A DNA stretch of 17,988 bases from Candidatus Parvarchaeota archaeon (GCA_023378805.1 JAMCSQ010000014.1:1-17988); one strand, 5' to 3'. Shown: positions 1 to 6,684, counted from the first letter of the stretch. Made by a program: numbers and translations. The notes: generated from the letters alone by a model not told the origin.

Positions 1-1
1 A

Positions 2-763
2 AAACTGCAAATAACAAGCAATACAGACAAAAGCATAGGCATCGACATGGGATTAAAGGACTTTGCTGTACTGTCTAATGGCGTAAAAATAAGTAATCCA
101 AAGTTTCTGCAGAAATCAGAGAAGCTGCTAAAGAGCAGGCAGAGAGCATTGTCAAGGAAGCAAAAAGACAGCAAAAACAGAGACAAGGCAAGATTGATGG
201 TGGCAAAAACCCATGAAAAAGTAGCCAGTCAAAGAAATGATTTTCTGCATAAAGTATCAACAGCGATAACCAAGCAGTTCGATACCATAGTGGTAGAAAC
301 CCTGAATATTAGGGGAATGAAGAAGAACCACAACCTGGCAAAGGCAATAGGCAATGTGAGCTGGAGCAGATTCTTCCAGTTCCTTAAGTACAAGGCAGAG
401 AAGCAGGGAAAGAACGTAATAGAGATAGGAATGTTTGAGAAGTCGTCAAAGACATGCAGTGTATGCGGGCATGTCAATAATAATTTGACGTTAAAAGAAA
501 GAGAATGGACATGCAAGAACTGTAAGACTAAGCTAGACAGAGATCTAAACGCAGCAATAAACATAAGGAATTTCGGTCTTAATCAAATAGGACTGAAGTC
601 AGTACCTTCGGACAGAGGGGAATATAAGCCTGTGGAGAATCCTCTGACGGCGGAACTTGCTAAGCTGAATATCAAAGCAAGGTCTACGAGCCATGATCCA
701 AAGAAGCAGGAACTATACGCTATGAGAAAGCTTAGACTTTCGATAGGAGCTGGAAGCCCATGA
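2..763 (+). CDS. tnpB: IS200/IS605-family TnpB, 5' end outside window
   Basis: This is the C-terminal part of a TnpB RNA-guided nuclease. The frame is open to the window edge, so the first in-frame ATG at 47 lies inside the gene and is not its start. The RuvC-I motif GIDMGLKDF carries its Asp at codon 44-46. The RuvC-II Glu lies in VVETLNIRGM (codon 296-298). A Cys4 zinc ribbon (CSVC then CKNC, 16 residues between pairs) is followed by the RuvC-III motif DRDLNAAINI. All three acidic motifs are present, so the nuclease core looks intact. Known role: TnpB uses an omegaRNA transcribed from the element's 3' end to cut DNA and keep the transposon in place. No tnpA is visible, and the left end is outside the window, so it cannot be told whether this is an IS605-type or a TnpB-only element. 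The gene ends inside the right-end hairpin. Confidence 0.93.
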   Translation, partial: KLQITSNTDKSIGIDMGLKDFAVLSNGVKISNPKFLQKSEKLLKSRQRALSRKQKDSKNRDKARLMVAKTHEKVASQRNDFLHKVSTAITKQFDTIVVETLNIRGMKKNHNLAKAIGNVSWSRFFQFLKYKAEKQGKNVIEIGMFEKSSKTCSVCGHVNNNLTLKEREWTCKNCKTKLDRDLNAAINIRNFGLNQIGLKSVPSDRGEYKPVENPLTAELAKLNIKARSTSHDPKKQELYAMRKLRLSIGAGSP

Positions 764-786
764 ATTCATTCATGGGAGGATGTCAC
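757..786 (+). mobile_element. IS200/IS605 right-end hairpin / omegaRNA 3' scaffold
   Basis: CCCATGAA (757-764), loop TTCA (765-768) and TTCATGGG (769-776) form a perfect 8-bp stem, followed by AGGATGTCAC (777-786). The tnpB stop codon (761-763) lies inside the left arm. A subterminal palindrome just after tnpB, then a short conserved tail, is the standard right end of IS200/IS605 elements and also the 3' part of the omegaRNA. By analogy with characterised TnpB systems, the guide would be the roughly 16-20 nt following the element end, from about 787. The exact end is inferred because the left end is not in view. Confidence 0.75.
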
Positions 787-841
787 CGGGATTGGTTAGT
801 ATAAGAAAAAGGTACTTTCCCATTTTATTTTAAGCATAAAC

Positions 842-853
842 ATATATTTAAGG
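842..853 (+). promoter_or_regulatory. TATA box of tRNA-Leu
   Basis: ATATATTTAAGG is centred about 33 bp before the mature 5' end of the tRNA. This fits an archaeal TATA element with a start site a few nucleotides upstream of the processed end. The rest of 787-879 shows no gene; it separates the TnpB element from the tRNA. Confidence 0.5.
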
Positions 854-879
854 TTGCCGATTAACTTTCTATAGAACAT

Positions 880-964
880 GCAGAGATAGCGAAGCTCGGT
901 CAAACGTGCTGGCTTCAGGGGCCAGTGGCTTAGGCCTTCGGGGGTTCAAATCCCCCTCTCTGCA
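880..964 (+). tRNA. tRNA-Leu (anticodon CAG)
   Basis: The acceptor stem GCAGAGA (880-886) pairs fully with TCTCTGC (957-963), with discriminator A964. The anticodon stem CTGGC/GCCAG encloses the loop TTCAGGG, giving anticodon CAG at 916-918. A long variable arm with a GGC/GCC stem (927-936) marks a class II tRNA, consistent with leucine. The T arm GGGGG-TTCAAAT-CCCCC is perfect. CCA is not encoded, and a T-run (965-969) follows as a likely terminator. No intron is seen. Confidence 0.96.
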
Positions 965-1011
965 TTTTTGCAAAACAACAAGTTTTTAAATGAAAAATCC
1001 TATATAATTTT

Positions 1012-1296
1012 ATGGTTTGGGATACTAAGAAAGAAGCAAGCAAGATTTGGATTCTTTTAGGATTCATTGGGATTGGTCAGTTGATAGCTTTGATATATTC
1101 TTTGGTAAGCAAAGAGGATAAGGATAGGATATTAGGAGTCCTTTTTATACTTGGATGGTTAGGTGATATTATCCTTTACTTCATAGAAAAAGACAAGGAT
1201 AAATATTTGTCAAGTATGGCCTTGTATCTTTTTATAGGGGAGATAATCATGTTTATTATAATATTCCCCTTGTTTTTTGCGGTATCATTAATTTAG
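1012..1296 (+). CDS. Small three-helix membrane protein, unknown function
   Basis: A 94-residue protein that I do not recognise. It has three hydrophobic segments, about residues 11-31, 39-57 and 66-93, separated by short charged loops (SKEDKDR and EKDKDKYL). That spacing and Gly-rich helix starts such as GFIGIGQL are reminiscent of small archaeal multi-TM proteins, but no catalytic or transport motif is visible. A TTTTTAAAT stretch about 26 bp upstream (983-991) fits a leaderless start at this ATG. It runs toward the oppositely oriented gene beginning at 1301, only four bases beyond its stop codon. Confidence 0.7.
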   Translation: MVWDTKKEASKIWILLGFIGIGQLIALIYSLVSKEDKDRILGVLFILGWLGDIILYFIEKDKDKYLSSMALYLFIGEIIMFIIIFPLFFAVSLI

Positions 1297-1300
1297 TTTG

Positions 1301-1864
1301 TTAATAAATTTCTTTTAGGCGTACGCCTGAAACTAGGCTTGAAACAGAGAGCAATAACAAGGATATAGGAAGGATATAAACAAAATGATTCATTACCATA
1401 AATGATATATCTACTAAAAAAATAGCAGATACAGCAAGATAATTGGCATTTTTGTACTTTGTCAATGAGCTTATCTCATTCACCATATAAATCTCAAAAG
1501 CAGAATAAACAGTCCATATGAATGCAATTAGAAGGAGATAAACATTAAAGGCGTAGTGACTTAAGGGGTATACAATAATCTGGCTGTTTCCAAAGTAAAC
1601 GAATAGAGCTATCGCGGCTATGCCTAAACTCCACACTATTATATTCGAGTACCTGAAAACCGTTTTACTATCTCCTTTCCATGCCTTTCTCCAGAATCTG
1701 TTTCTGAGATAAAGGGCTGCAATATACAGGATTATTATAAATGAGAAAGGGAAAAATGATAGTTTATAATTTGAGATGAATTCAATAGAAAGTAAAGCTA
1801 AGGAAATTGTAGTTAGTGCAGAAATAAAAAAGCCTGATTGTCGGATTAAAACCTCAGCTTCCAT
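1301..1864 (-). CDS. Multi-pass membrane protein, unknown function
   Basis: A 187-residue protein with about six hydrophobic segments (near residues 10-29, 33-52, 73-90, 102-123, 141-159 and 161-179) and few charges. A basic cluster, RNRFWRKAWKG, follows the second segment. I do not recognise the family. Its start codon lies within the last codons of the upstream bPH2 gene (11-bp overlap), so the two are almost certainly co-transcribed and translationally coupled, which suggests a shared membrane role. The 3' end is four bases from the convergent gene at 1012-1296, so transcripts must overlap or terminate inside coding sequence. Confidence 0.65.
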   Translation of the reverse strand: MEAEVLIRQSGFFISALTTISLALLSIEFISNYKLSFFPFSFIIILYIAALYLRNRFWRKAWKGDSKTVFRYSNIIVWSLGIAAIALFVYFGNSQIIVYPLSHYAFNVYLLLIAFIWTVYSAFEIYMVNEISSLTKYKNANYLAVSAIFLVDISFMVMNHFVYILPISLLLLSVSSLVSGVRLKEIY

Positions 1865-2414
1865 TTGGATTCTGATACGTGACGTTACCTATAAGCTTCA
1901 GAACAGCACCCTGAAAAGAATAAGGGTCTTTTATGCCGCGGAGAACGATGTTTGGCCTGCCCTGCTCTTCTGGTCTTATAACGACTTTTCCAAGCTTAAG
2001 TATTCTGTCCAAAATGCTTATATCAACCGAAACGTCGCTTATCTTTGAAGGCAGTATTATGTTTGTGTCCTTTGCTATTATGCCTTTTTGTATTATTACT
2101 CTGGAATTTGTTATTGTATATTCTATAAAATAGACCTGCAGCTCAGAGATTAATATATATAGTATACCTATAATCTCTAAAATCGTTGAAATAATCGGGA
2201 GTGAGCCAACAATGGGTATATTTTTTATCCCTATATAAGAAAGGGCAGCAGAAAATGACAGATCATAAGAAGGTTCAAATATAGATAAGGCTACAAATAT
2301 TACAATAGAAAGGAATATAAGCCACAGGCCTCTCCAAAACTCTTTCTGTCCGAGTATTGACGGCTTTTCCGACCTTATTACTTTCTCGTTGGCGAGCATG
2401 AACTGCTTCATCAT
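1854..2414 (-). CDS. bPH2 (DUF304, PH-like) domain membrane protein
   Basis: A 186-residue protein. A charged N-terminus (LANEKVIRSEKPS) is followed by two membrane segments at about 29-46 and 68-92, then a beta-rich domain from about 97 to 175. The latter begins EYTITNSRVIIQKGII, contains LPSKISDVSVDISILDRILKLG and VVIRPE, and ends GIKDPYSFQGAVLKLI. This is the characteristic order of the bacterial/archaeal PH-like domain (bPH2, YdbT/YdbS type): 'yTiTnrRvi...G', then 'i.l.kI.dv...qs...rilg.G.v'. The molecular function of these proteins is largely unknown. It heads a two-gene leftward unit with the membrane protein at 1301-1864. The start MMKQF is chosen at 2414 because a TATA-like element lies about 26 bp upstream. 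Confidence 0.8.
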   Translation of the reverse strand: MMKQFMLANEKVIRSEKPSILGQKEFWRGLWLIFLSIVIFVALSIFEPSYDLSFSAALSYIGIKNIPIVGSLPIISTILEIIGILYILISELQVYFIEYTITNSRVIIQKGIIAKDTNIILPSKISDVSVDISILDRILKLGKVVIRPEEQGRPNIVLRGIKDPYSFQGAVLKLIGNVTYQNPNGS

Positions 2415-2462
2415 ATAACTATTAAATATAACTGTAATATATAACTTAATTTTAATAATAAT
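2415..2462. promoter_or_regulatory. Divergent promoter shared by bPH2 gene and dph6
   Basis: The 48-bp space between two oppositely oriented start codons is almost pure A/T. A nearly palindromic TATA element, GTAATATATAAC (2434-2445), is centred 23 bp from the dph6 ATG and 26 bp from the bPH2 ATG, so it could serve both directions. Further A/T runs at 2421-2432 and 2448-2459 make the exact boxes uncertain. Confidence 0.5.
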
Positions 2463-3149
2463 ATGAGATTAGGAGCTTTGTTTACAGGGGGAAAGGATTC
2501 GACTTATTCTGCGTTTTTAGCAGGAAAAGATAATGAAGTGGTTTGTTTGATGAATATGTACTCGGAAAACAAGGATTCATACATGTTCCATACAGTTGGA
2601 GATAAACTTCTTGAAATGCAGGCCGATGCTCTTTCAATACCGTTGGAAAGATACAAGACAAAGGGAATAAAAGAGGAGGAGCTTTTTGATTTAAGGCATT
2701 TTATATTGGATATAAAGGAAAGATACGGCATAGAAGGGGTGGTCAGCGGAGCGCTTGCAAGCGAGTATCAGTACAATAGAATAAATGCAATACTTAAGGA
2801 TCTAAAGCTTGCTTCTATAACTCCGTTGTGGCATGTTGATATCGAGAAGTATCTCAATGATTTAATAAAAAACGGTTTTCATGCAATGATAGTTTCTGTT
2901 TCTGCAGATGGGCTGGATGAAAACTGGTTAGGTAAGGAAATAAATCGCGAAGAGCTTGCAAACCTGATAGACTTAAGCAGAAAATACAGGTTTAACTTAG
3001 GATTTGAAGGCGGAGAAGCAGAGACTGCAGTTCTGGACGGGCCAAATTTTAAATATAGAATAAAGATAGAAAAGAGCAGCATAGTAAGAGACGAAGGAAA
3101 GGCTTACCTAAACATTGAAAAAGCCGTAAAGGTTGAGAAGGAAAGTTGA
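2463..3149 (+). CDS. dph6: Diphthine--ammonia ligase (Dph6-type PP-loop ATPase)
   Basis: A 228-residue PP-loop ATP pyrophosphatase. The signature TGGKDS is at residues 8-13, followed by the EVVCLMNMYSENKDSYMFH region typical of the MJ0570-like family. GVVSGALASEYQYNRI lies mid-protein, and the C-terminal FEGGEAETAVLDGPNF (181-196) is the diagnostic Dph6 motif. Known role: amidation of diphthine on elongation factor 2 using ATP and ammonium, the last step of diphthamide synthesis. The length is normal for the archaeal single-domain form. dph1/2 and dph5 are not in the window. The gene appears monocistronic and leaderless. Confidence 0.9.
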   Translation: MRLGALFTGGKDSTYSAFLAGKDNEVVCLMNMYSENKDSYMFHTVGDKLLEMQADALSIPLERYKTKGIKEEELFDLRHFILDIKERYGIEGVVSGALASEYQYNRINAILKDLKLASITPLWHVDIEKYLNDLIKNGFHAMIVSVSADGLDENWLGKEINREELANLIDLSRKYRFNLGFEGGEAETAVLDGPNFKYRIKIEKSSIVRDEGKAYLNIEKAVKVEKES

Positions 3150-3165
3150 ATGTTTTATAAAGTGT

Positions 3166-3202
3166 GAGCGGGAAAACCTACGATTTAAATCGTGGGATGA
3201 AA
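3166..3202 (+). mobile_element. Orphan IS605-like right-end hairpin (solo remnant or MITE end)
   Basis: CCTACGATTT/AAATCGTGGG (3177-3196) is a 10-bp palindrome with one G-T pair, preceded by GAGCGGGAAAA and followed by ATGAAAGC. The flank GAGC-G-GGAA matches GAGC-T-GGAA just before the tnpB hairpin at 747-755, and hairpin-plus-GGATG is shared by both. Here, however, no tnpB sequence lies upstream: the dph6 stop is only 16 bp away. I interpret it as a solo right end of a related element or the end of a non-autonomous derivative. It could alternatively work as a dph6 terminator. Confidence 0.5.
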
Positions 3203-3380
3203 GCGAACTCAAAAGTGGAAAACATAAATAGCAAAAGAGGTAAAACAACAAGCACAAAAGAAGATTACATCGCAGCGAAAGTTAACAATTACATATCGTT
3301 TCAATTCAGGCCGAAAAGCTGGAAAATTCTGTCTAATGCTATAGCCGATTTTATGAGAATGTTGATAAAGTAGCGAAAAA

Positions 3381-3397
3381 CAAAAGCTCTGCTTTTG
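3381..3397. terminator. Hairpin between convergent genes
   Basis: CAAAAGC-TCT-GCTTTTG is a perfect 7-bp stem with a three-base loop. It lies 8 bp beyond the stop of the leftward kinase-like gene at 3405 and about 230 bp beyond dph6. It could act as a terminator or 3'-end stabiliser for the leftward gene, or be the other boundary of the inserted segment described at 3150-3404. Neither role is shown by sequence alone. Confidence 0.35.
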
Positions 3398-3404
3398 GAA
3401 AATA

Positions 3405-3971
3405 TCACATTGTTTTTTCAATTATCTTTTTTAGCTTTTTCCCCAGTTCTGCAGATTCATTTTCGCTGTTTTCAAGTTTAAAATCTGAGAGCTTTTTCGT
3501 TTCCTTAAGGTTAAATATTTTTCTTTCGTTTCTATCTCCTTTTAAGAATTCTTTATAGGAGGAAGGAGCGTCAATCCTTTTCCGGTCCATCGTACGCTTA
3601 AATCTTACTTTTACGGGAGCATAAATGAATATGTTGTAAAAATTTATGAATTTCTGCCGTTTAAAGAAAAGAATATCATTTGGAAATCGTATGCCTGCTA
3701 TTGCGATCCTGTCTTTTTTCATGCTTTTTATTCTTTCCATACAGAGCTCCATTACATAATTCGTTCCATACTTTTTTCTCAGCATACCTTGAAGTTTCTG
3801 CTGTTCTTCCCTTGAAATCTTTCCCTTCTTCATCTTTGAAAGCCTATCTCTTATTATGTCACCGGGAGAAATTTTGTAAAAGCCGTATCTCTTAGTCAAA
3901 ATATCCGCTATGTAATCCTTACCTCCGCCTGGCAAAGAGGATAAACCAATAATCAAAACATCTTTTTTCAC
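3405..3971 (-). CDS. P-loop nucleotide kinase-like protein (AAA_18 / UPF0200-like)
   Basis: A 188-residue P-loop protein. LIIGLSSLPGGGKDYIADIL (6-25) is a Walker A loop in which the usual Ser/Thr after GK is Asp (GKD), a variant known in some nucleoside monophosphate kinases. ISPGDIIRDRL (34-44) resembles the substrate-binding segment of adenylate kinase-like proteins. IAGIRFPNDILFFKRQ (91-106) matches the 'dGiR...E...F' motif of the archaeal UPF0200/CoaE-like group, and RKRIDAPSSYKEFLKGDRNE fits the family's 'R.r.D..s...f..Rd..E' lid region. Substrate is unknown. The start is a GTG at 3969-3971; a TATA-like TTATTATAAAA about 25 bp upstream supports a leaderless start. The C-terminal tail is Lys/Glu-rich. 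Confidence 0.7.
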   Translation of the reverse strand: MKKDVLIIGLSSLPGGGKDYIADILTKRYGFYKISPGDIIRDRLSKMKKGKISREEQQKLQGMLRKKYGTNYVMELCMERIKSMKKDRIAIAGIRFPNDILFFKRQKFINFYNIFIYAPVKVRFKRTMDRKRIDAPSSYKEFLKGDRNERKIFNLKETKKLSDFKLENSENESAELGKKLKKIIEKTM

Positions 3972-4055
3972 TGATTATAATGGAAGTTTTATAATAAAAA
4001 TCTTTAATAAACTTACGAAAAAGTACTTATTGGTGTTTCATTCATATAATAATAG
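3972..4055. promoter_or_regulatory. Divergent promoter region
   Basis: This 84-bp gap lies between two divergent starts. The leftward gene has TTTTTATTATAAAAC (complement of 3987-4001) at the leaderless distance. For the rightward gene the best candidate is the weak AAGTACTTATTGG (4021-4033). Confidence 0.4.
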
Positions 4056-4583
4056 ATGGAAGGTTCTTCCGAAGCTGAAAGCAAGCTTGAGATATTTCTT
4101 TCGCAGAGCCAGTTTAAGAAACAGGTTGATTCTTTAGGCACAGATGTTTTCTCCTTCCTATTGGACATGTATCAGGAAGGGAAGTTAGACAAAAAAATAA
4201 AATATATGTTCCCAACAGAAAAGAAGCGGGAATTTGATGAAATAGCAGAAGAAATCTCTGAAAAGAACGCAGCTTACAGGAAAAAGATGTACAATTATCT
4301 ACTCAATGCAAAAAATTACAGAGCAAAGGACATTTTCGGCGAGGCATATGACCATGTAATGGGCATGAAAAACGCGCTTATAAGCAAATTCGGAAAGAGC
4401 GGCTACAGTTCTATTTACAGGAATTTCATAAATGCTCAGTTTGATGATTCATTGCTAGAAGCAGAAGGCGATAATTTTTTCTACATTGATAAAAGAAGAT
4501 TTACGCCAAAAGACAAAGACGAGGAGCTTATCTGGATTTTCGGTAAAGTTATCGAATTGCTTTATGGAGTTAATAACGGTTGA
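4056..4583 (+). CDS. Hypothetical helical protein
   Basis: A 175-residue soluble protein, predicted by eye to be mostly alpha-helical and rich in Lys, Glu, Tyr and Phe. I recognise no family. Visible traits: an acidic N-terminus (EGSSEAESKLEIF), a heptad-like stretch KKREFDEIAEEISEKNAAYR (about 72-91), then aromatic-rich segments (MYNYLLNAKNYRAKDIFG, YSSIYRNFINAQF). The last third is mixed and ends EELIWIFGKVIELLYG. There are no cysteines and no obvious catalytic motif. The ATG at 4056 gives the longest frame. A mini-ORF overlaps its 3' end, so the two may be co-translated. A replication-associated helical domain (GINS-like) was considered, but nothing specific supports it. Confidence 0.65.
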   Translation: MEGSSEAESKLEIFLSQSQFKKQVDSLGTDVFSFLLDMYQEGKLDKKIKYMFPTEKKREFDEIAEEISEKNAAYRKKMYNYLLNAKNYRAKDIFGEAYDHVMGMKNALISKFGKSGYSSIYRNFINAQFDDSLLEAEGDNFFYIDKRRFTPKDKDEELIWIFGKVIELLYGVNNG

Positions 4584-4662
4584 CATGGAAAAGCCCCTTA
4601 CTATGAAAAAGCTTGAAGAATTGCTTTCAAATTCGCAGGTAAAGGCCAGTTTTTCAGTTTAG
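4564..4662 (+). CDS. Possible coupled small protein, 32 aa
   Basis: A small frame overlaps the last 20 bp of the preceding gene (ATG at 4564) and has a second ATG at 4585, two bases after that gene's TGA. From the first ATG it reads MELITVDMEKPLTMKKLEEL and so on, to a stop at 4660-4662. It is amphipathic, with one likely helix. A terminator-like hairpin follows it closely, so it sits inside the same transcript. It could be a real coupled small protein or a remnant of a longer C-terminus lost by frameshift. Nothing beyond position and composition supports it. Confidence 0.3.
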   Translation: MELITVDMEKPLTMKKLEELLSNSQVKASFSV

Positions 4663-4676
4663 GCAGGAAGCGTTAG

Positions 4677-4694
4677 AGCCGGTTTACCGGCTTT
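4677..4694. terminator. Hairpin terminator between convergent units
   Basis: AGCCGG-TTTA-CCGGCT is a perfect 6-bp G/C-rich stem (4677-4692), followed on the + strand by TTATATTC. It separates the rightward 4056-4662 unit from the leftward aCPSF1 gene ending at 4718. It is one of the few G/C-rich palindromes in this A/T-rich stretch. Confidence 0.5.
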
Positions 4695-4717
4695 ATATTC
4701 AAAAAGCTCTGAACTAA

Positions 4718-6607
4718 TTATTTAAGTCGTAATGCATCCAATACGTGCGGCGCATGCGTCTCTACCCTGAATCTCTTTCTTAGATAGCTGGAAAGTTCCA
4801 GTATCTTACCTTCTTCGCCGTGCCCTATTATTATTTTCCTTGGCCTTGGCCTTATGTCATTTACAAATCTTTCAAGCTGCTTTCTGTCTGAATGACCAGA
4901 TAACCCTTCTATAGAATAGACTAATGCGCTTACAGAGAAATGCCTCAGTTTTCCGTTTAGTTCTATGTCTACCTCTCTGCCGCCATTTTGTATTGTTCTT
5001 CCTAAAGTTCCTACACCCTGATAAGAAACTAAAACTACCGCATTCTTAGGATCTTCGCACAGATTTGCAAAGTAACTAACTGCCGGGCCGCCGTTTAACA
5101 TACCAGAGGTTGCAAGTATAATTGCAGGCCCGCCGGCAAGAACCTGCTGCCTTTCTTCCTCGCTTACAGTATGTTTGAATATTGGGGATAAAAACGGGTT
5201 GTTGTTATGCGCTATTATCCTGTTTCTAGTTTCGCTGTTCATGAATTCAGGGTAAACAGTATAGATAGCAGTTACATCCCAGAGCATTCCATCTACTATT
5301 ACTGAAGCTTCCGGTAAAAGCCCATAGCGCTGCCATTCCTCAATAAGAAGCATAAGTTCCTGCGCTCTTCCTACTCCAAGTACTGGTACAAGCACCTTTC
5401 CGTTGTTTGCTATAGTTTTGCTTATTATATCAAGGAAGAACTGCTCTGTTTCTGTCCTTGAAGGTTGCGTATCAGAATCTCCGCCATACGTGCTTTCCAT
5501 TATGAGTGTTTCAACCCTTTCAAACTGCGTTTCTGCCCTGTTCAGTGTCTTTGAATTGTCATACTTGAAATCTCCAGTGTAAAGAACGTTGTAGAAACCG
5601 TTCCCTATGTTCAAATGAATCATTGCCGATCCCAGAATGTGGCCAGCATTATGCAAGGTTATTCTTATGTCCGGAGTAATATCAGTAACTTCATGGAAAG
5701 GCAGCGTTATTGAGTGTTTAAGCATTTCTTTCACGTCGTCAACATCAAATAATAATTTGGAGTTCGTCCTGCTTGCTAGGTTTATGTAATCCAAATGAAG
5801 CAGAGTCATCACATCCCTAGTGGGAGCAGTTGAGTATACCGGGCCTTTATAACCGTATTTGTAAAGCGCAGGAAGAAAACCGCAGTGATCTAAATGACTG
5901 TGTGTTATTACTACCGCCGCCAATTTTGAAATATCGAATTCCGGAGCGTCTACTCTTGGAACAGGTTCCTTTGGATTGCTTACATCAACCCCTACGTCTA
6001 AAAGGACTGAACTTATGGGGGTTTGTACCAATACTGCAGATCTTCCAACGTGTCTGAATGCGCCTAAAGCGCTTATCCTTACCCAGTATTTATCGTCAAC
6101 TTCAAATTTGGAATTGTATATGTTTTCTCCTATTTCATTAAGCATTTTCCTCCTGAATTTTGAATTGGCGTAAAGCATTTCTCTTATAGCTTTTACTATA
6201 TCGGATTTTATGAGCGGAGAACGGGCAAGCATAACAGACCATCCGGTTTCTTCCTTTATCTTATTTATTCCGGCTTTTCTATCTCCTGATATAATTTCTG
6301 GTCTTTCAGCTTCTATAGTTACAATGCTTCTTGGCTCATCAAACCAGAAATCAGTTATATGTGCTTCTTGGAAATCCATCTTTCTTATCTTTTCCTCTGC
6401 TTCCTTTTCATTTAGAAGGAGAGTGGGGTCCAATCTTACCTCTACTCTCTTCTTTTCCTTGCTTACAAGGTTTCTTATGATTTCAGCATTGTCAAGAAAG
6501 AAGTTTCTGTTTTTTGTGTATATAACTATGTTTGAAACCTCGAAGTTTATGTCTTCTATAAGGGACTTGTCGGCTATAAATTCGGTTATTTCTTTTTTTA
6601 TGTCCAT
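4718..6607 (-). CDS. fttA: aCPSF1/FttA ribonuclease (KH, metallo-beta-lactamase, beta-CASP)
   Basis: A 629-residue protein with the full archaeal CPSF73-like layout. Two KH-type regions occupy about 1-145 (ITDFWFDEPRSIVTIEAERP and KIKEETGWSVMLARSPLI), then a metallo-beta-lactamase domain with HSHLDH at 236-241, His323 (NAGHILGS), Asp346 (YTGDF) and His596 (IGHGEEG). The beta-CASP insertion lies between, with Glu371 (MESTYGG), VLGVGRAQELM and the motif GLSGHSDRKQL (His572). All metal ligands are present. Known role: endo/5'-3' exoribonuclease that acts as the general archaeal transcription termination and mRNA 3'-end factor at U-rich sites. The ATG at 6607 is the only reasonable start. It lies 77 bp downstream of proteasome beta in the same direction; the same two genes are adjacent in Methanocaldococcus jannaschii (MJ1236/MJ1237, recalled). 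Confidence 0.95.
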   Translation of the reverse strand: MDIKKEITEFIADKSLIEDINFEVSNIVIYTKNRNFFLDNAEIIRNLVSKEKKRVEVRLDPTLLLNEKEAEEKIRKMDFQEAHITDFWFDEPRSIVTIEAERPEIISGDRKAGINKIKEETGWSVMLARSPLIKSDIVKAIREMLYANSKFRRKMLNEIGENIYNSKFEVDDKYWVRISALGAFRHVGRSAVLVQTPISSVLLDVGVDVSNPKEPVPRVDAPEFDISKLAAVVITHSHLDHCGFLPALYKYGYKGPVYSTAPTRDVMTLLHLDYINLASRTNSKLLFDVDDVKEMLKHSITLPFHEVTDITPDIRITLHNAGHILGSAMIHLNIGNGFYNVLYTGDFKYDNSKTLNRAETQFERVETLIMESTYGGDSDTQPSRTETEQFFLDIISKTIANNGKVLVPVLGVGRAQELMLLIEEWQRYGLLPEASVIVDGMLWDVTAIYTVYPEFMNSETRNRIIAHNNNPFLSPIFKHTVSEEERQQVLAGGPAIILATSGMLNGGPAVSYFANLCEDPKNAVVLVSYQGVGTLGRTIQNGGREVDIELNGKLRHFSVSALVYSIEGLSGHSDRKQLERFVNDIRPRPRKIIIGHGEEGKILELSSYLRKRFRVETHAPHVLDALRLK

Positions 6608-6684
6608 ATTAATTTAAAGCATTTACCATAGGCTAAAACTCAAATATAATCAGTTTATCCATAAGATAAATGAAAAAAGATTAC

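Larger units (their letters stand above)
3150..3404. other. Gene-poor 255-bp interval with two hairpins
   Basis: Between dph6 and the convergent kinase-like gene I see no credible gene. A 69-codon frame from a GTG at 3164 has lysine/asparagine-rich, featureless content, starts inside the IS605-like hairpin unit and lacks a promoter, so I treat it as non-coding. The interval opens with the orphan IS605-like hairpin and closes with a second hairpin at 3381-3397. The stretch between may be a decayed insertion. Confidence 0.5.

Noticed and set aside
3164..3373. A 69-codon frame from GTG within the dph6 downstream interval
   Set aside because: It begins inside the orphan IS605-like hairpin, has no promoter or ribosome-binding site at its start, and its Lys/Asn-rich content matches no recognisable domain. 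The interval is better read as non-coding.
4056..4662. GINS-like two-domain protein split by a frameshift
   Set aside because: The helical character and position suggested it, but neither the 175-residue protein nor the mini-ORF contains recognisable GINS A- or B-domain motifs.
5830..6617. Several 65-135-codon open frames on the + strand opposite aCPSF1
   Set aside because: They lie entirely antisense to a full-length gene with conserved motifs and carry no domain of their own. They are by-products of its codon pattern.
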